Assembly: GCF_009295825.1 (NCBI RefSeq) | Contig: NZ_WHKF01000012.1 | Span: 1-64,000, forward strand | Reading direction: 5' to 3' | Origin: Marinifilum sp. N1E240 | GTDB taxonomy: Bacteria > Bacteroidota > Bacteroidia > Bacteroidales > Marinifilaceae | Length of the DNA: 64,000 nt | Shown: one piece after another, positions 33,541-42,327 of the stretch | How positions within the stretch are numbered: the first letter of the stretch is position 1 | Layout: the number at the start of each line of letters is the position of its first letter | Made by a program: the position numbers and the translations under genes | The notes under the pieces: model-generated | The model's input: only the letters and a program-made list of their open reading frames with translations | Told to the model about the DNA's origin: nothing | Databases searched by the model: none

Positions 33541-34266
33541 ATGTTGCATCAAACCAAAGGCATCGTTTTAAATAGGATACAATATGGCGAAACCAGCTTG
33601 ATTGTGCATGTCTACACGGAGAAATTCGGTAGGCAAGCCTACATGGTAAAAGGGAGTCGCTCCAAAAAATCAAAAAGCAAAAGCAACTTGTTTCGTCCAT
33701 TTTTTCTTCTCGAAATGGAAGTTTACCACAAGGAGGGAAAGAATATTCAATCCTTAAAAGAGGTCCGACTAACCGAAACCTTAAATAACTTATTCTTTGA
33801 TATTGAGAAAAGTACGATGGTATTATTTCTTACTGAAGTCTTGTCTAAAGTTTTGCGGGAAGAAGAAGCCAATCAGGAATTATTCGTATTTCTTTACAAT
33901 TGTATTCGATATTTGGATTTGTGTGAAGATTCCATACAGAATTTTCATTTGTACTTTTTAACCAAGCTAACTCGCTTCCTGGGTTTTTATCCTCAGCTAA
34001 ATTGGTCCGATAAATACTCTGTTTTTGATATGGATAATGGACGTTTTGTAGAAGAGGTAAATTCTCATGCACATTGCTTGGGAAAACAAGAAAGCGAAAC
34101 GCTTTATTCTTTATTTAACACTTCAATTGATGATCTTAATGAAATAAAAATCAATAGTAAAGAATTAGATTTAGTTTTGAGAGGAGTTTTAAACTTTTAT
34201 GCACTGCAAAGTCAAGGTTTTTCTTCCTTAAAGTCCCTTGCGGTTATCAGAGAATTGTTTGAATAG
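33541..34266 (+). CDS. recO: DNA repair protein RecO
   Basis: A 241-residue protein with an N-terminal OB fold (KGIVLNRIQYGETSLIVHVYTEKFGRQAYMVKGSRS) followed by a helical region. The zinc-binding cysteines of many RecO proteins are not visible, as in other Bacteroidota. RecO loads RecA with RecR and anneals single strands. It starts 8 bases after the PorZ stop codon, so the two genes are co-transcribed. Confidence 0.93.
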   Translation: MLHQTKGIVLNRIQYGETSLIVHVYTEKFGRQAYMVKGSRSKKSKSKSNLFRPFFLLEMEVYHKEGKNIQSLKEVRLTETLNNLFFDIEKSTMVLFLTEVLSKVLREEEANQELFVFLYNCIRYLDLCEDSIQNFHLYFLTKLTRFLGFYPQLNWSDKYSVFDMDNGRFVEEVNSHAHCLGKQESETLYSLFNTSIDDLNEIKINSKELDLVLRGVLNFYALQSQGFSSLKSLAVIRELFE

Positions 34267-34316
34267 GATTATTTTCACAAAGATTTTATTTTATACATAT
34301 AGTTTGAATAATTCTT

Positions 34317-34345
34317 TTGTTGATTAGCAGGAATTTGTATTTTTG
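34317..34345 (+). promoter_or_regulatory. Promoter of the tRNA-Arg gene
   Basis: TTG (34317-34319), 18 bases, then TATTTTTG (34338-34345), a full match to the -7 box. Transcription would start about 5-6 bases before the tRNA, near 34351. Confidence 0.72.
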
Positions 34346-34355
34346 CATGTCTTAT

Positions 34356-34427
34356 GGCCCCATAGTTCAAGGGATAGAACAAGTGTTTCCTAAACACTAG
34401 ATGCAGGTTCGAGTCCTGCTGGGGTCA
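34356..34427 (+). tRNA. tRNA-Arg (anticodon CCT)
   Basis: The 72-base gene folds as a full cloverleaf. Acceptor GGCCCCA pairs with TGGGGTC, with discriminator A. The anticodon arm AGTGT-TTCCTAA-ACACT gives anticodon CCT. The T arm is GCAGG-TTCGAGT-CCTGC. CCA is not encoded; the gene is followed by CTAAAG. A promoter precedes it and a terminator follows. It reads AGG codons. Its 3' end is copied twice downstream (36943 and 44608). Confidence 0.95.
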
Positions 34428-34480
34428 CTAAAGAACTGAAGCTGATAAATTTATCAGCTTTTTTTGTGTAGTCCTGTTTC
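34411..34480 (+). repeat. tRNA 3'-end/terminator repeat, copy A (in the tRNA gene)
   Basis: This is the stretch that recurs downstream: the last 17 bases of tRNA-Arg, a short linker, the terminator hairpin and about 14 bases after its T-run (GTGTAGTCCTGTTT). See 36943-37010 and 44608-44675. Confidence 0.7.
34439..34466 (+). terminator. tRNA-Arg terminator
   Basis: A perfect 22-base palindrome, AAGCTGATAAA/TTTATCAGCTT, followed by seven T in total. It lies 11 bases after the tRNA gene. Confidence 0.86.
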
Positions 34481-34717
34481 GACATCATACTTCCTTTGAA
34501 ATTAATTTCCTTTCTCTTTAGTTATTTAGAAAGCCCAATGGCTCATTTTATCCTGTAAGAAGCATTAAATCTATCAATGTACTTCATATGTAGAGTAATT
34601 CTGAAAAGTCTTTTAAAAAGGCTAAAACATGTTGTTTTGTTTCTTATTATCCGTTTATTTAAATCTGAATTTCTTTAGTTAAAATATTAAGCAGTATATT
34701 TATTAACAAAGATTTTT

Positions 34718-35740
34718 ATGATTTACATGAAAAAACTACTTCATACTTGCCTAGTCTTTATTTTACCCTTGTTTCTGTATAGTCAGGAAAACAAGAGTAC
34801 CATTAATTTTTTGAAAATTGAATATTCTGATTTATCAAAGATTATTTTAACCGATCATTACAATGATAATTTTGAAAGAACATGGGGTAGAGTGTATGAA
34901 ATAGAGTTTTCAAAGGATAGCATTTTACTTTTTCAGACTAGGGAGTATTACTATCCTTATCAGTTTGTAACTAGTTCACTTGATTCTTTGAAAATGTTCT
35001 TATTGAGTGAACATGAAATTGATTCTACAGAGATAGAAAAAATTATTTCTGAGGTGAATAAGAGAAACACAAAGAGAAGTATAATGCAATGTTATATCGA
35101 TTCTACCTATTGGGGATCTACTAACATGCTTGAGAATTGGAGTGAGAAAAGATTCATCAAGAATATTTCAAAAGTTGAAATAGAGAAATTATTAAATCAG
35201 ATTAATGCCAGACACAACTCACCATTTAAATATTTAAAGGTAAATGGAATTGATAGTATTTGGTTGAAAAAAAATTCTGAAAGATTAATTGACATGTTGT
35301 CCAATGGAAGTAAGAAACAAAAGCCATACTGGACTGCATTTTACAAAGATTTATTTACTGATTACGATAATTTTAAATGGAAATATGCATTCTCTCTCTT
35401 GAGAAGGAACATGGATAGTTATCCATATTTTGAAATGCAGATGGTTACACGATCAAGTGATACGATTTGTATAAATTCTGAAGGACAGGATTTATATCAA
35501 ATTCCCTGGACTATGAATGGAGAATATAAGACTTATAATCCTCTTCTTCCAATTAGTATTTCTAATTTAATTCCTGAAGAAGAATGTTGTTCTAGTAAAA
35601 ATCGGTTAAATCCATCATGGAGTGAGATAGAGACAAATATAATCGATTGGATTAAGTTTAAGAATTACAAAATCGATAAAAAAAAGTGGAGAAAAATTGC
35701 CAGTGAGAAAAGAAATAATTGTAAAAAAATAAGAAGATAA
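34718..35740 (+). CDS. Unrecognised secreted protein
   Basis: A 340-residue protein with a signal peptide (KKLLHTCLVFILPLFLYSQ); ATG 34718 or the ATG 9 bases later are both possible, the second giving a better signal. The mature part is charged, rich in Asn, Ser, Ile and aromatic residues, with a cysteine pair (EEECCSS) at about 288 and a very basic C-terminal 40 residues. I see no known domain. It is the first of two genes between tRNA-end copies A and B. The next gene is 9 bases downstream, so they form an operon. Confidence 0.75.
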   Translation: MIYMKKLLHTCLVFILPLFLYSQENKSTINFLKIEYSDLSKIILTDHYNDNFERTWGRVYEIEFSKDSILLFQTREYYYPYQFVTSSLDSLKMFLLSEHEIDSTEIEKIISEVNKRNTKRSIMQCYIDSTYWGSTNMLENWSEKRFIKNISKVEIEKLLNQINARHNSPFKYLKVNGIDSIWLKKNSERLIDMLSNGSKKQKPYWTAFYKDLFTDYDNFKWKYAFSLLRRNMDSYPYFEMQMVTRSSDTICINSEGQDLYQIPWTMNGEYKTYNPLLPISISNLIPEEECCSSKNRLNPSWSEIETNIIDWIKFKNYKIDKKKWRKIASEKRNNCKKIRR

Positions 35741-35749
35741 TTAAATAAT

Positions 35750-36829
35750 ATGAGCAAATATATATTATCCATATTGGTGTCTGTATTGTTAATAATGAAT
35801 ACTATACATGCTCAGGATACGTACAAGCTTGGAACCTATACAATTTCTGAAAAATCGGACTCTTCATACCATGTAACACTTAATGGGAAAGTTTATATTG
35901 AAGAAATAGAAAAAGAACGGTTTTTGAATTGTATAAACAAGTATGATAGTATTGAGGTAATCCGATCATATAAGCGGTATGGTAACCGATTAATTATTCC
36001 AATTGCTCACGGTAAGGATCATTTGGTCAATTCTGATAGGTTGTATTTGAGAGATAATATAGAACAGTCTGAATTTTATGAATTCATAAGTACATCAATT
36101 GGTGGACTCAGTTTATTTATCCTTTTAAACGATGATGGTACGTATGAATGGGAAGCGAGTAGCGATTGTAATCATCTTGTTTCTTCGGGTAAGTATACTA
36201 TAGAACAGGATTCGATAGTAATACTTAATCCAGTATCGTTAAATACCCCATTGAAGAAGGATAATAGAGAAAAGGAAAAAGGGTTTTTATCCCGAAATGA
36301 AATTAAGTTTAAGAGTAAAATTTACATTTTACGTGAAGGAAGTCTTTACAATGTTAATCCATCTTGTGCAGTTAAAATATTAAAGGATTCAGATAAAATC
36401 AAGCATTTTTCATATCTAATAGGTAAATCACACATAGGTGTATGTGATATTGAAATAGAGAATTTTTATCATGGGCAAGGATTTATATTGGATTCAGAAG
36501 TAAATGATGATTACGGAATAACCACGCTAATTAAATCCGATACTACAATTGTGCTTTTCACTAAAACGATAAATAGAACACAGGAAGGAAAGGCAGAGCA
36601 CTTAATTTTAGATGTAAATTATATTGTGGGAGATTATTATTTAAGTAGACCTGTAGAAAAGAATGGTGAAATTGATAAAGAATTAATTGCTTTTGTTGTG
36701 TATAAGGATCAAGAGAAATTCGAGAATATTAAACTTGTTATTAGAGCTAATAGAGTTACTGAGAAATTAGAAGTCGAAAATAAGGCGAGTATAAATTGCT
36801 GGAATATGGACTTTGGTATTGAGCCGTGA
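35750..36829 (+). CDS. Unrecognised secreted protein
   Basis: A 359-residue protein with a signal peptide ending NTIHAQ (about residue 22). The mature part is mostly beta-strand in style. A region FILLNDDGTYEWEASSDCNHLVSSGKYTIEQDSIVIL at about 125-165 resembles a short lipocalin-like 'GTY...W..SSG.Y' module, though not strongly enough to name. No other domain is visible. It is the second gene of the A-B block, 9 bases after its partner. Confidence 0.75.
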   Translation: MSKYILSILVSVLLIMNTIHAQDTYKLGTYTISEKSDSSYHVTLNGKVYIEEIEKERFLNCINKYDSIEVIRSYKRYGNRLIIPIAHGKDHLVNSDRLYLRDNIEQSEFYEFISTSIGGLSLFILLNDDGTYEWEASSDCNHLVSSGKYTIEQDSIVILNPVSLNTPLKKDNREKEKGFLSRNEIKFKSKIYILREGSLYNVNPSCAVKILKDSDKIKHFSYLIGKSHIGVCDIEIENFYHGQGFILDSEVNDDYGITTLIKSDTTIVLFTKTINRTQEGKAEHLILDVNYIVGDYYLSRPVEKNGEIDKELIAFVVYKDQEKFENIKLVIRANRVTEKLEVENKASINCWNMDFGIEP

Positions 36830-36942
36830 AGACTTGAAATTCGATAACCCTCTAATATTCAAGGGGGAGTAAATTAGGGTAATTTACTAAGTTGCAATGT
36901 TTGTAAGTTACATAAATACAATCAATTACAAAGGGTATTTGC

Positions 36943-37010
36943 AGTTCTGCTGGGGCTACCCAATCGAAAAGCTGATAGTTATATCAGCTTTTTTTGTGTA
37001 TTCCTGTTTT
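36943..37010 (+). repeat. tRNA 3'-end/terminator repeat, copy B
   Basis: AGTTCTGCTGGGGCTACC copies the end of tRNA-Arg (GTCCTGCTGGGGTCAC) with a few changes. It is followed by AAGCTGATA-GTTA-TATCAGCTT with T-run and by GTGTATTCCTGTTT, 13 of 14 identical to copy A past the terminator. The rest of the tRNA is absent: no matching D or anticodon arm lies upstream, so this is not a functional gene. Confidence 0.8.
36969..36996 (+). terminator. Terminator within copy B
   Basis: AAGCTGATA (36969-36977) and TATCAGCTT (36982-36990) form a 9-bp stem with a 4-base loop and seven T. It could end transcription of the two upstream secreted-protein genes. Confidence 0.82.
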
Positions 37011-37183
37011 CTATTACAATCGATTTTTACAAGGTAGAATTTGTGATATTTTCTTGTTTCAATTCCTAAAAAAAAAGATTATTACTCAAAATATGTAGGA
37101 AATGAATTTTAAATGAAAAAATTTATTTTATTTGCAGGGTTAATCTTTTAATTAAAAGCAGTAATTTTTTTATGATTTAGTAA

Positions 37184-38593
37184 ATGAGAAATACATATTT
37201 TGATTTGATAGATCAGAGCTACTATTTTCCGCAGGAAGGCTTCGATCTCAGAGACAATTCTCTTACATTTCAGGGAATATCTCTAAAATATCTGATTGAA
37301 AAACACGGTACTCCGTTCCGATTTTTTTACCTACCGAAAATTGGAGACCAGATTAAAAAAGCACGCAACTTATTCAATAGGGCGCTCAAAAAAAATGGGT
37401 ACAAGGGAAATTACAACTATTGCTATTGCACCAAGTGTAATCACTTTGCTCATGTAATTGGAGAAGCGCTAAAACACAATGTCGATCTGGAAACTTCTTC
37501 CTCTTTTGATATCGATTTAATTTTAAATTTGTACAAGGAGAATCAAATCGATTTTGATCGCATAATAGTGCATAACGGATACAAGACCGACGAGTATTTA
37601 AGAAAGATTCTTGATTTACAGAGGTTCGGGTTCAAGAATACCATTATTATTTTCGATAGTATTAATGAACTAAATAGGCTTGAGAAAATTGCCACCGATC
37701 TTACGGTTAAAATCGGTATCAGAATGGCAATAAATGAAGAGCCTCAGTCGGCTTATCACACATCTCGATTAGGTATAAGAGATGTTGAAATCATAGATTT
37801 TTACCACAATAAGATAAAGAACAATTCTAATTTGGATTTAAAGATGCTTCACTTTTTTGTCGATTCAGGCATAAAGGATAGTATCTATTATTGGGGAGAA
37901 TTTCAGAGAGCATTAAAGGTGTACACCGAGCTAAGGAAAGAATGCGAAAGCTTAAATTCTTTTAATTTGGGAGGTGGTTTTCCCATACGTAATCATCTGG
38001 GATTCGAGTACAATTACGAATACATGATTAACGAAATTGTATCGAATATTAAAGATGCCTGCGTGCGCGAAGAAATTCCGGAACCGAATATCTATACCGA
38101 ATTTGGTAAATATACCGTTGGGGAAAGTGGCGCTATCATTTTTAAGGTACTGGAACAAAAACAGCAGAATGATACCGAATCGTGGTACATTATCGACAAC
38201 AGTTTAATGAATACCATTCCCGATGCTTGGTCGATTCATGAAAAGTTCATTCTTCTACCTATAAACAAGTGGAATAATGAATACAAACGAGTAAATATTG
38301 GTGGCATTAGCTGTGATCATTCCGACTATTATAATTCTGAGGATTTGAATCAGGAGGTTTTGTTGCCCGATTATTCGGATGAGGAAAAAGAACCTTTATA
38401 TGTTGGCTTTTTTCATACGGGAGCTTATCAGGATGCCATTAGTGGATATGGTGGAATCAAACACTGTTTAATACCCTCTCCAAAGCATGTTATTATTGAT
38501 CGTGACGCAAAAGGGAACTTTTTTGATTACGTGTACAGAAATGAGCAATCGGCAGATGAAATGTTTAAACTTTTAGGTTATAACAAAGAATGA
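37184..38593 (+). CDS. Arginine decarboxylase-like PLP enzyme (fold type III)
   Basis: A 469-residue fold-III decarboxylase. PLP Lys84 is in CYCTKCNHF. The phosphate-binding loop is NLGGGFPI (261-268), EFGKYTVGESGA (306-317) holds the PLP-N1 Glu, and the cross-subunit Cys377 is in ISCDHSD. It is about 160 residues shorter than E. coli SpeA and lacks its long helical insert, as is usual in Bacteroidota. Agmatinase overlaps its stop by four bases, arguing for arginine as substrate (arginine to agmatine). Carboxynorspermidine or ornithine decarboxylase are alternatives. Confidence 0.8.
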   Translation: MRNTYFDLIDQSYYFPQEGFDLRDNSLTFQGISLKYLIEKHGTPFRFFYLPKIGDQIKKARNLFNRALKKNGYKGNYNYCYCTKCNHFAHVIGEALKHNVDLETSSSFDIDLILNLYKENQIDFDRIIVHNGYKTDEYLRKILDLQRFGFKNTIIIFDSINELNRLEKIATDLTVKIGIRMAINEEPQSAYHTSRLGIRDVEIIDFYHNKIKNNSNLDLKMLHFFVDSGIKDSIYYWGEFQRALKVYTELRKECESLNSFNLGGGFPIRNHLGFEYNYEYMINEIVSNIKDACVREEIPEPNIYTEFGKYTVGESGAIIFKVLEQKQQNDTESWYIIDNSLMNTIPDAWSIHEKFILLPINKWNNEYKRVNIGGISCDHSDYYNSEDLNQEVLLPDYSDEEKEPLYVGFFHTGAYQDAISGYGGIKHCLIPSPKHVIIDRDAKGNFFDYVYRNEQSADEMFKLLGYNKE

Positions 38594-39444
38594 GAAATTT
38601 TGCAGGAATAGAAGACGAATATTGCGGTTTTGATGCTGCGGCAACACTTCTGCAATCCATACCATACGACGGAACAAGCACTTGGGGCAAGGGAGCAGAT
38701 AAAGCTTTCCCGGCTTTATTGGATGCTCTGGAAAATATGGAGCTTTACGATATCGAAACCAATTCGGAAGTGTACAAAACAGGTGTGCATATCTTGCCCG
38801 AGATTTTAGAAGACGCATCGCCCGAGGCAATGGTCGATACAGTTTATAAAGCAAGCAAAGAGATTCTACATACAGGAAAATTTCCAACATTCTTTGGTGG
38901 TGAACACTCTGTTAGTATTGGTATTATTAAGGCTTTTGCCGAGAAGTACAAAGATCTTACTGTCTTGCAATTGGATGCTCATGCCGATTTGCGCTCAGAG
39001 TATGATGGAACACCCTATAATCATGCTTGTGCAGTGCACCAGGCAAGTAAAACTTGTAACTTGATTCAAGTGGGAATCCGTAGTATGGATTCAAGTGAAT
39101 TGGCATATTTGAATCAGGAGAAATGCTTTTTTGCAGAAGACATTCATCAGAAAACTGAGTGGATGGATCATTCCATAGATTTAATGACTCAGGATGTTTA
39201 TGTAACTATCGATTTGGATGTTTTTGATCCGTCAATCATGCCATCAACCGGAACGCCGGAGCCCGGAGGACTCGATTGGTATACGGTTATTCGATATCTG
39301 CGAAACGTATTTCAGAATAGAAATGTGGTGGGATTTGATATTGTTGAACTGGCACCACAGGAAGGACATAAAGCTTCCGACTTTTTATGCGCTAAACTTT
39401 ATTACAAACTATTAAGCTACAAATTCGAAAATCATGGAAAATAG
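38590..39444 (+). CDS. speB: Agmatinase (arginase family)
   Basis: A 284-residue ureohydrolase. Manganese ligands are all visible: H106 in GGEHS (103-107), DAHAD at 129-133, H145 and DLDVFD at 208-213. It splits agmatine into putrescine and urea. The start codon overlaps the decarboxylase stop (ATGA), meaning translational coupling; it overlaps the next gene by 11 bases. Family members also include arginase and guanidinobutyrase, but operon context supports agmatine. Confidence 0.88.
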   Translation: MRNFAGIEDEYCGFDAAATLLQSIPYDGTSTWGKGADKAFPALLDALENMELYDIETNSEVYKTGVHILPEILEDASPEAMVDTVYKASKEILHTGKFPTFFGGEHSVSIGIIKAFAEKYKDLTVLQLDAHADLRSEYDGTPYNHACAVHQASKTCNLIQVGIRSMDSSELAYLNQEKCFFAEDIHQKTEWMDHSIDLMTQDVYVTIDLDVFDPSIMPSTGTPEPGGLDWYTVIRYLRNVFQNRNVVGFDIVELAPQEGHKASDFLCAKLYYKLLSYKFENHGK

Positions 39445-40411
39445 AGGACCCATATCCAAATTTATAGTAGAGCATTACCGTCATTTTAACTCAGCAACTT
39501 TGGTAGATGCAGCTCAGGCTTACGAGAAGCATTTGGAAGGTGGTAAGAAGATGATGATCACCCTTGCCGGAGCAATGAGTACGGCGGAATTAGGGAGATC
39601 GTTGGCTGAAATGATCCGTCAGGACAAGGTGCAAATAATCACTTGTACCGGAGCTAATTTGGAAGAAGATATTATGAATCTTGTGGCTCATTCGCATTAC
39701 GAGAGAGTTCCGAATTACCGCGATTTAACGCCACAACAGGAATGGGATTTACTGGAGAAAGGCTTGAATCGTGTGACGGATACTTGTATTCCCGAAGAGG
39801 AGGCTTTTAGACGTTTGCAGGATCATGTCTTTCAAATTTGGAAAGATGCTGAAGTGAAGGGGGAACGTTATTTCCCTCATGAGTTCATGTATAAGTTGCT
39901 ATTGTCTGGAGTATTGGAACAGTATTATGAGATAGATCCTAAAAATTCATGGATGCTGGAAGCTGCTAAAAAAAATTTACCAATAGTAGTTCCAGGATGG
40001 GAAGATTCTACCATGGGGAATATTTTTGCTTCTTATTGTATTAAAGGAGAATTGAAAGCCTCAACCATGAAATCGGGTATCGAATACATGACCTGGTTGG
40101 CTGATTGGTATACAAATAATGCGGAAGACAAAGGAATTGGCTTTTTCCAGATTGGTGGAGGAATTGCAGGTGATTTCCCAATCTGTGTAGTGCCAATGCT
40201 TTATCAGGATATGGAAAGAACCGATACTCCATTCTGGTCTTATTTCTGCCAGATTTCGGATTCAACTACAAGTTACGGATCGTACTCCGGAGCGGTGCCA
40301 AATGAAAAGATTACCTGGGGAAAGCTGGGAATCGACACACCTAAGTTTATTATTGAATCAGATGCAACAATTGTTGCTCCATTGATATTCGCCTATTTAT
40401 TGAGATGGTGA
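39434..40411 (+). CDS. Deoxyhypusine synthase-like protein (probable homospermidine synthase)
   Basis: A 325-residue deoxyhypusine-synthase-family protein. The catalytic lysine is K297 in ITWGKLG. The NAD-binding regions TLAGAMSTAELGRSLAEMI and ITCTGANLEEDIMNLV are conserved, as are the substrate Asp and Ser region and ESDATIVAPLIF. Bacteria have no eIF5A, so these relatives use putrescine as acceptor and donor, making sym-homospermidine (established for several bacterial members). It overlaps the agmatinase gene by 11 bases, which supplies putrescine. Confidence 0.87.
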   Translation: MENRGPISKFIVEHYRHFNSATLVDAAQAYEKHLEGGKKMMITLAGAMSTAELGRSLAEMIRQDKVQIITCTGANLEEDIMNLVAHSHYERVPNYRDLTPQQEWDLLEKGLNRVTDTCIPEEEAFRRLQDHVFQIWKDAEVKGERYFPHEFMYKLLLSGVLEQYYEIDPKNSWMLEAAKKNLPIVVPGWEDSTMGNIFASYCIKGELKASTMKSGIEYMTWLADWYTNNAEDKGIGFFQIGGGIAGDFPICVVPMLYQDMERTDTPFWSYFCQISDSTTSYGSYSGAVPNEKITWGKLGIDTPKFIIESDATIVAPLIFAYLLRW

Positions 40412-40444
40412 TACGAATAAAATAAACCCTAATTAAATCCAAAA

Positions 40445-40771
40445 ATGAATGCTAATAGTAAGCCTAAGGTAATTCAGAATTACGAAAAGCTAAGTAAAGA
40501 GATTCAGGAACAAATAAAGCTATATTATCCTGATGGTTATATGGATCATTTGATCGAGTTTACCAACCCTAAAGGTGAGCGTGTAAGTGCATTGCCATTT
40601 GAAACTGATGAAAAGATCTATATGGTTCGAATGTCGGTTCGTAAGGCACAGGAACTTATCGAAGAAGATTCTGATTACGATGAGGATGGTGTTTTACTTT
40701 CTAACCGTCGTGAAAAATATGAAGACAAGTATGCTGATGTAGACTACTTGTTTGATGATGAAGAGGATTAA
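40445..40771 (+). CDS. Conserved-looking acidic small protein
   Basis: A 108-residue soluble protein. The N-terminal 70 residues look like a compact fold (YEKLSKEIQEQIKLYYPDGYMDHLIEF, then DEKIYMVRMSVRKAQELI). The C-terminal 35 residues are highly acidic (EEDSDYDEDG, DYLFDDEED) and probably disordered. No known domain can be named. It starts 33 bases after the homospermidine-synthase-like gene, so it belongs to that operon. Similar small acidic proteins may accompany this enzyme in Bacteroidota, but I could not check. Confidence 0.75.
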   Translation: MNANSKPKVIQNYEKLSKEIQEQIKLYYPDGYMDHLIEFTNPKGERVSALPFETDEKIYMVRMSVRKAQELIEEDSDYDEDGVLLSNRREKYEDKYADVDYLFDDEED

Positions 40772-40794
40772 TGCTGGTTTATTTGGTTACTGAT

Positions 40795-40835
40795 AGGCAA
40801 TAACGGGAACTTTGGAAAGAAACCAGTTATTGCCT
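40795..40835 (+). other. Long hairpin between two operons
   Basis: AGGCAATAAC (40795-40804) is perfectly complementary to GTTATTGCCT (40826-40835), with a 21-base loop. No T-run follows, so it is not a standard terminator. It may protect the 3' end of the polyamine transcript. Confidence 0.45.
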
Positions 40836-40898
40836 GCAAATGAGTATAATGATAAAGCTTTTTTGTAATTTATACTTACATCATTAAGCTTGTGTCAT

Positions 40899-41474
40899 AT
40901 GCTATTGGTAATAGATAATCAGAGTGCTTTTATAAAGAAGTTCAAACGTCAATTTTTGGCAGAGCAAGATTTTGATTATGTGTTTTTTGATCATAACCAA
41001 CCTATTACTTTGTCTGCAAAATCTAAGATTAAAGGGATCATTCTGTCGGGCGGGAGAGGAAATCCGTACGAACCATTAAATCTGACGTCAAATTTTATTG
41101 CTCTAATGAATTTTGATGTGCCAGTGTTGGGGGTTTGTTTGGGGCATGAAATTATTGCCGTTAGCTATCGTGGCAGGATTAAAAGATTATCAGAGTATCA
41201 TGGAGGAAAGGAGGAAGTTATAATCACCCAACCCGATGACCCTATTTTCAATGGTCTGAAATCTAACTCGGTAAACTTAATGAAGAGGCATAATTTTCAC
41301 GTTTCTGAGTTACCAGAGGAATTCATAAGCTTAGCAGAATCAAATACTTGTTTGAATGAGATTATTAAGCACAAGCACAAACCAATTTATGGTTTTCAAT
41401 CTCATCCTGAAGTATCCGGAAAAGAAGGAATCCTGATGGTACAGAATTTTTTAAAGATATGTGAAATCATGTAA
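40899..41474 (+). CDS. Class I glutamine amidotransferase
   Basis: A 191-residue stand-alone amidotransferase starting at ATG 40899; an in-frame TTG upstream adds three residues. The triad is Cys80 in GVCLGHEI, His169 and Glu171 in SHPE. The size and GGRGNPYEPL oxyanion region match anthranilate synthase II/GMP synthase-type subunits, but no matching synthase is nearby. It probably supplies ammonia, or cleaves a glutamyl bond, for the next enzymes. The MscS gene starts 4 bases after its stop (or overlaps, if an upstream GTG is used). Confidence 0.85.
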   Translation: MLLVIDNQSAFIKKFKRQFLAEQDFDYVFFDHNQPITLSAKSKIKGIILSGGRGNPYEPLNLTSNFIALMNFDVPVLGVCLGHEIIAVSYRGRIKRLSEYHGGKEEVIITQPDDPIFNGLKSNSVNLMKRHNFHVSELPEEFISLAESNTCLNEIIKHKHKPIYGFQSHPEVSGKEGILMVQNFLKICEIM

Positions 41475-41478
41475 ATGT

Positions 41479-42312
41479 ATGATTATGAATTGGAAGTATT
41501 GGATAATAATCAGTTCTATTTTAATAGGTGCATATGTTCTTGCCTTTGTTTTGAGAAAGTTGATTAATTTATTTGTTAAGCGACAATCAAAAAAGGTAAA
41601 TGTAGATCCAACAAATTTTTCATTTATTAAAAACTCAGTCTCATTCTTTGTTTATACTGGTGGATTAATAGCTGTTTTTTATGTAACTCCTTCATTAAAG
41701 AACATTAGTGCAGCCCTATTTGCTAGTGCGGGTATATTTGCAGCTATTGCAGGTTTTGCTTCACAAAAGGCATTTAGCAATATTGTTGGAGGAATATTTA
41801 TTTTAATATTTAGACCATTCGGAGTGCGGGATACTATAGAAATTGATAATATGCATAAAGGAGTTGTAGAAGAAATTACACTTCGTCATACTATAATTCG
41901 AAATTATGAAAACAGAAGAATTGTTATTCCCAATTCAATAATAAGTGATGCAACAATTATCAACAGTAATATTATTGATGAAAAGATTAAAAAATTTGTT
42001 GAGTTTGAAATAAGTTATGATTCGGATATTGATAAAGCAAAACAAATAATAAGAGAAGAAGCAGCCAAACACCCATTTTTATTAGATATGCGTTCCGACG
42101 AAGAAAAAGCAAACAATACTGATCAAGTTATTGTAAGAGTAGTTGGCTTGGGAGAATATTCAGTAAAATTAAGATCTTATTTATGGGCTGATTGTAATGA
42201 TAATGCATTCGTTTTGCATTGTGACTTAAATGAATCAGTAAAGAAAAGGTTCGATGAAAATGGTATTGAGATTCCTTTCCCTTACCGTACAATAATCAAT
42301 AAGACTAAATAA
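41479..42312 (+). CDS. MscS-type mechanosensitive ion channel
   Basis: A 277-residue protein starting at ATG 41479; GTG 41461 and ATG 41485 are alternatives. It has three N-terminal membrane helices (about 5-25, 45-65, 70-95). The pore helix is ASAGIFAAIAGFASQKAFSNIVGGIFILIFRPF, followed by the beta domain with VVEEITLRHTIIRNYENRRIVIPNS and a C-terminal alpha/beta domain. It is a small MscS member that vents solutes under hypo-osmotic stress. Its placement between an amidotransferase and a peptide-ligase-like protein suggests export of a small product (inference). Confidence 0.88.
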   Translation: MIMNWKYWIIISSILIGAYVLAFVLRKLINLFVKRQSKKVNVDPTNFSFIKNSVSFFVYTGGLIAVFYVTPSLKNISAALFASAGIFAAIAGFASQKAFSNIVGGIFILIFRPFGVRDTIEIDNMHKGVVEEITLRHTIIRNYENRRIVIPNSIISDATIINSNIIDEKIKKFVEFEISYDSDIDKAKQIIREEAAKHPFLLDMRSDEEKANNTDQVIVRVVGLGEYSVKLRSYLWADCNDNAFVLHCDLNESVKKRFDENGIEIPFPYRTIINKTK

Positions 42313-42327
42313 TTAATTGTATAAAAA

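Larger units (their letters stand above)
36830..37183. other. Spacer with hairpin and tRNA-end copy B
   Basis: 354 bases without a gene. A hairpin, AGTAAATTA-GGG-TAATTTACT, is at 36868-36888, without a T-run. The tRNA 3'-end/terminator copy B follows at 36943-37010. The last 170 bases are AT-rich and must hold the promoter of the decarboxylase gene; no exact TAnnTTTG box was found there. Confidence 0.55.

Noticed and set aside
36941-37000. Possible second tRNA gene at copy B
   Set aside because: Only the acceptor/T-arm side is present; no D arm or anticodon arm can be formed upstream.
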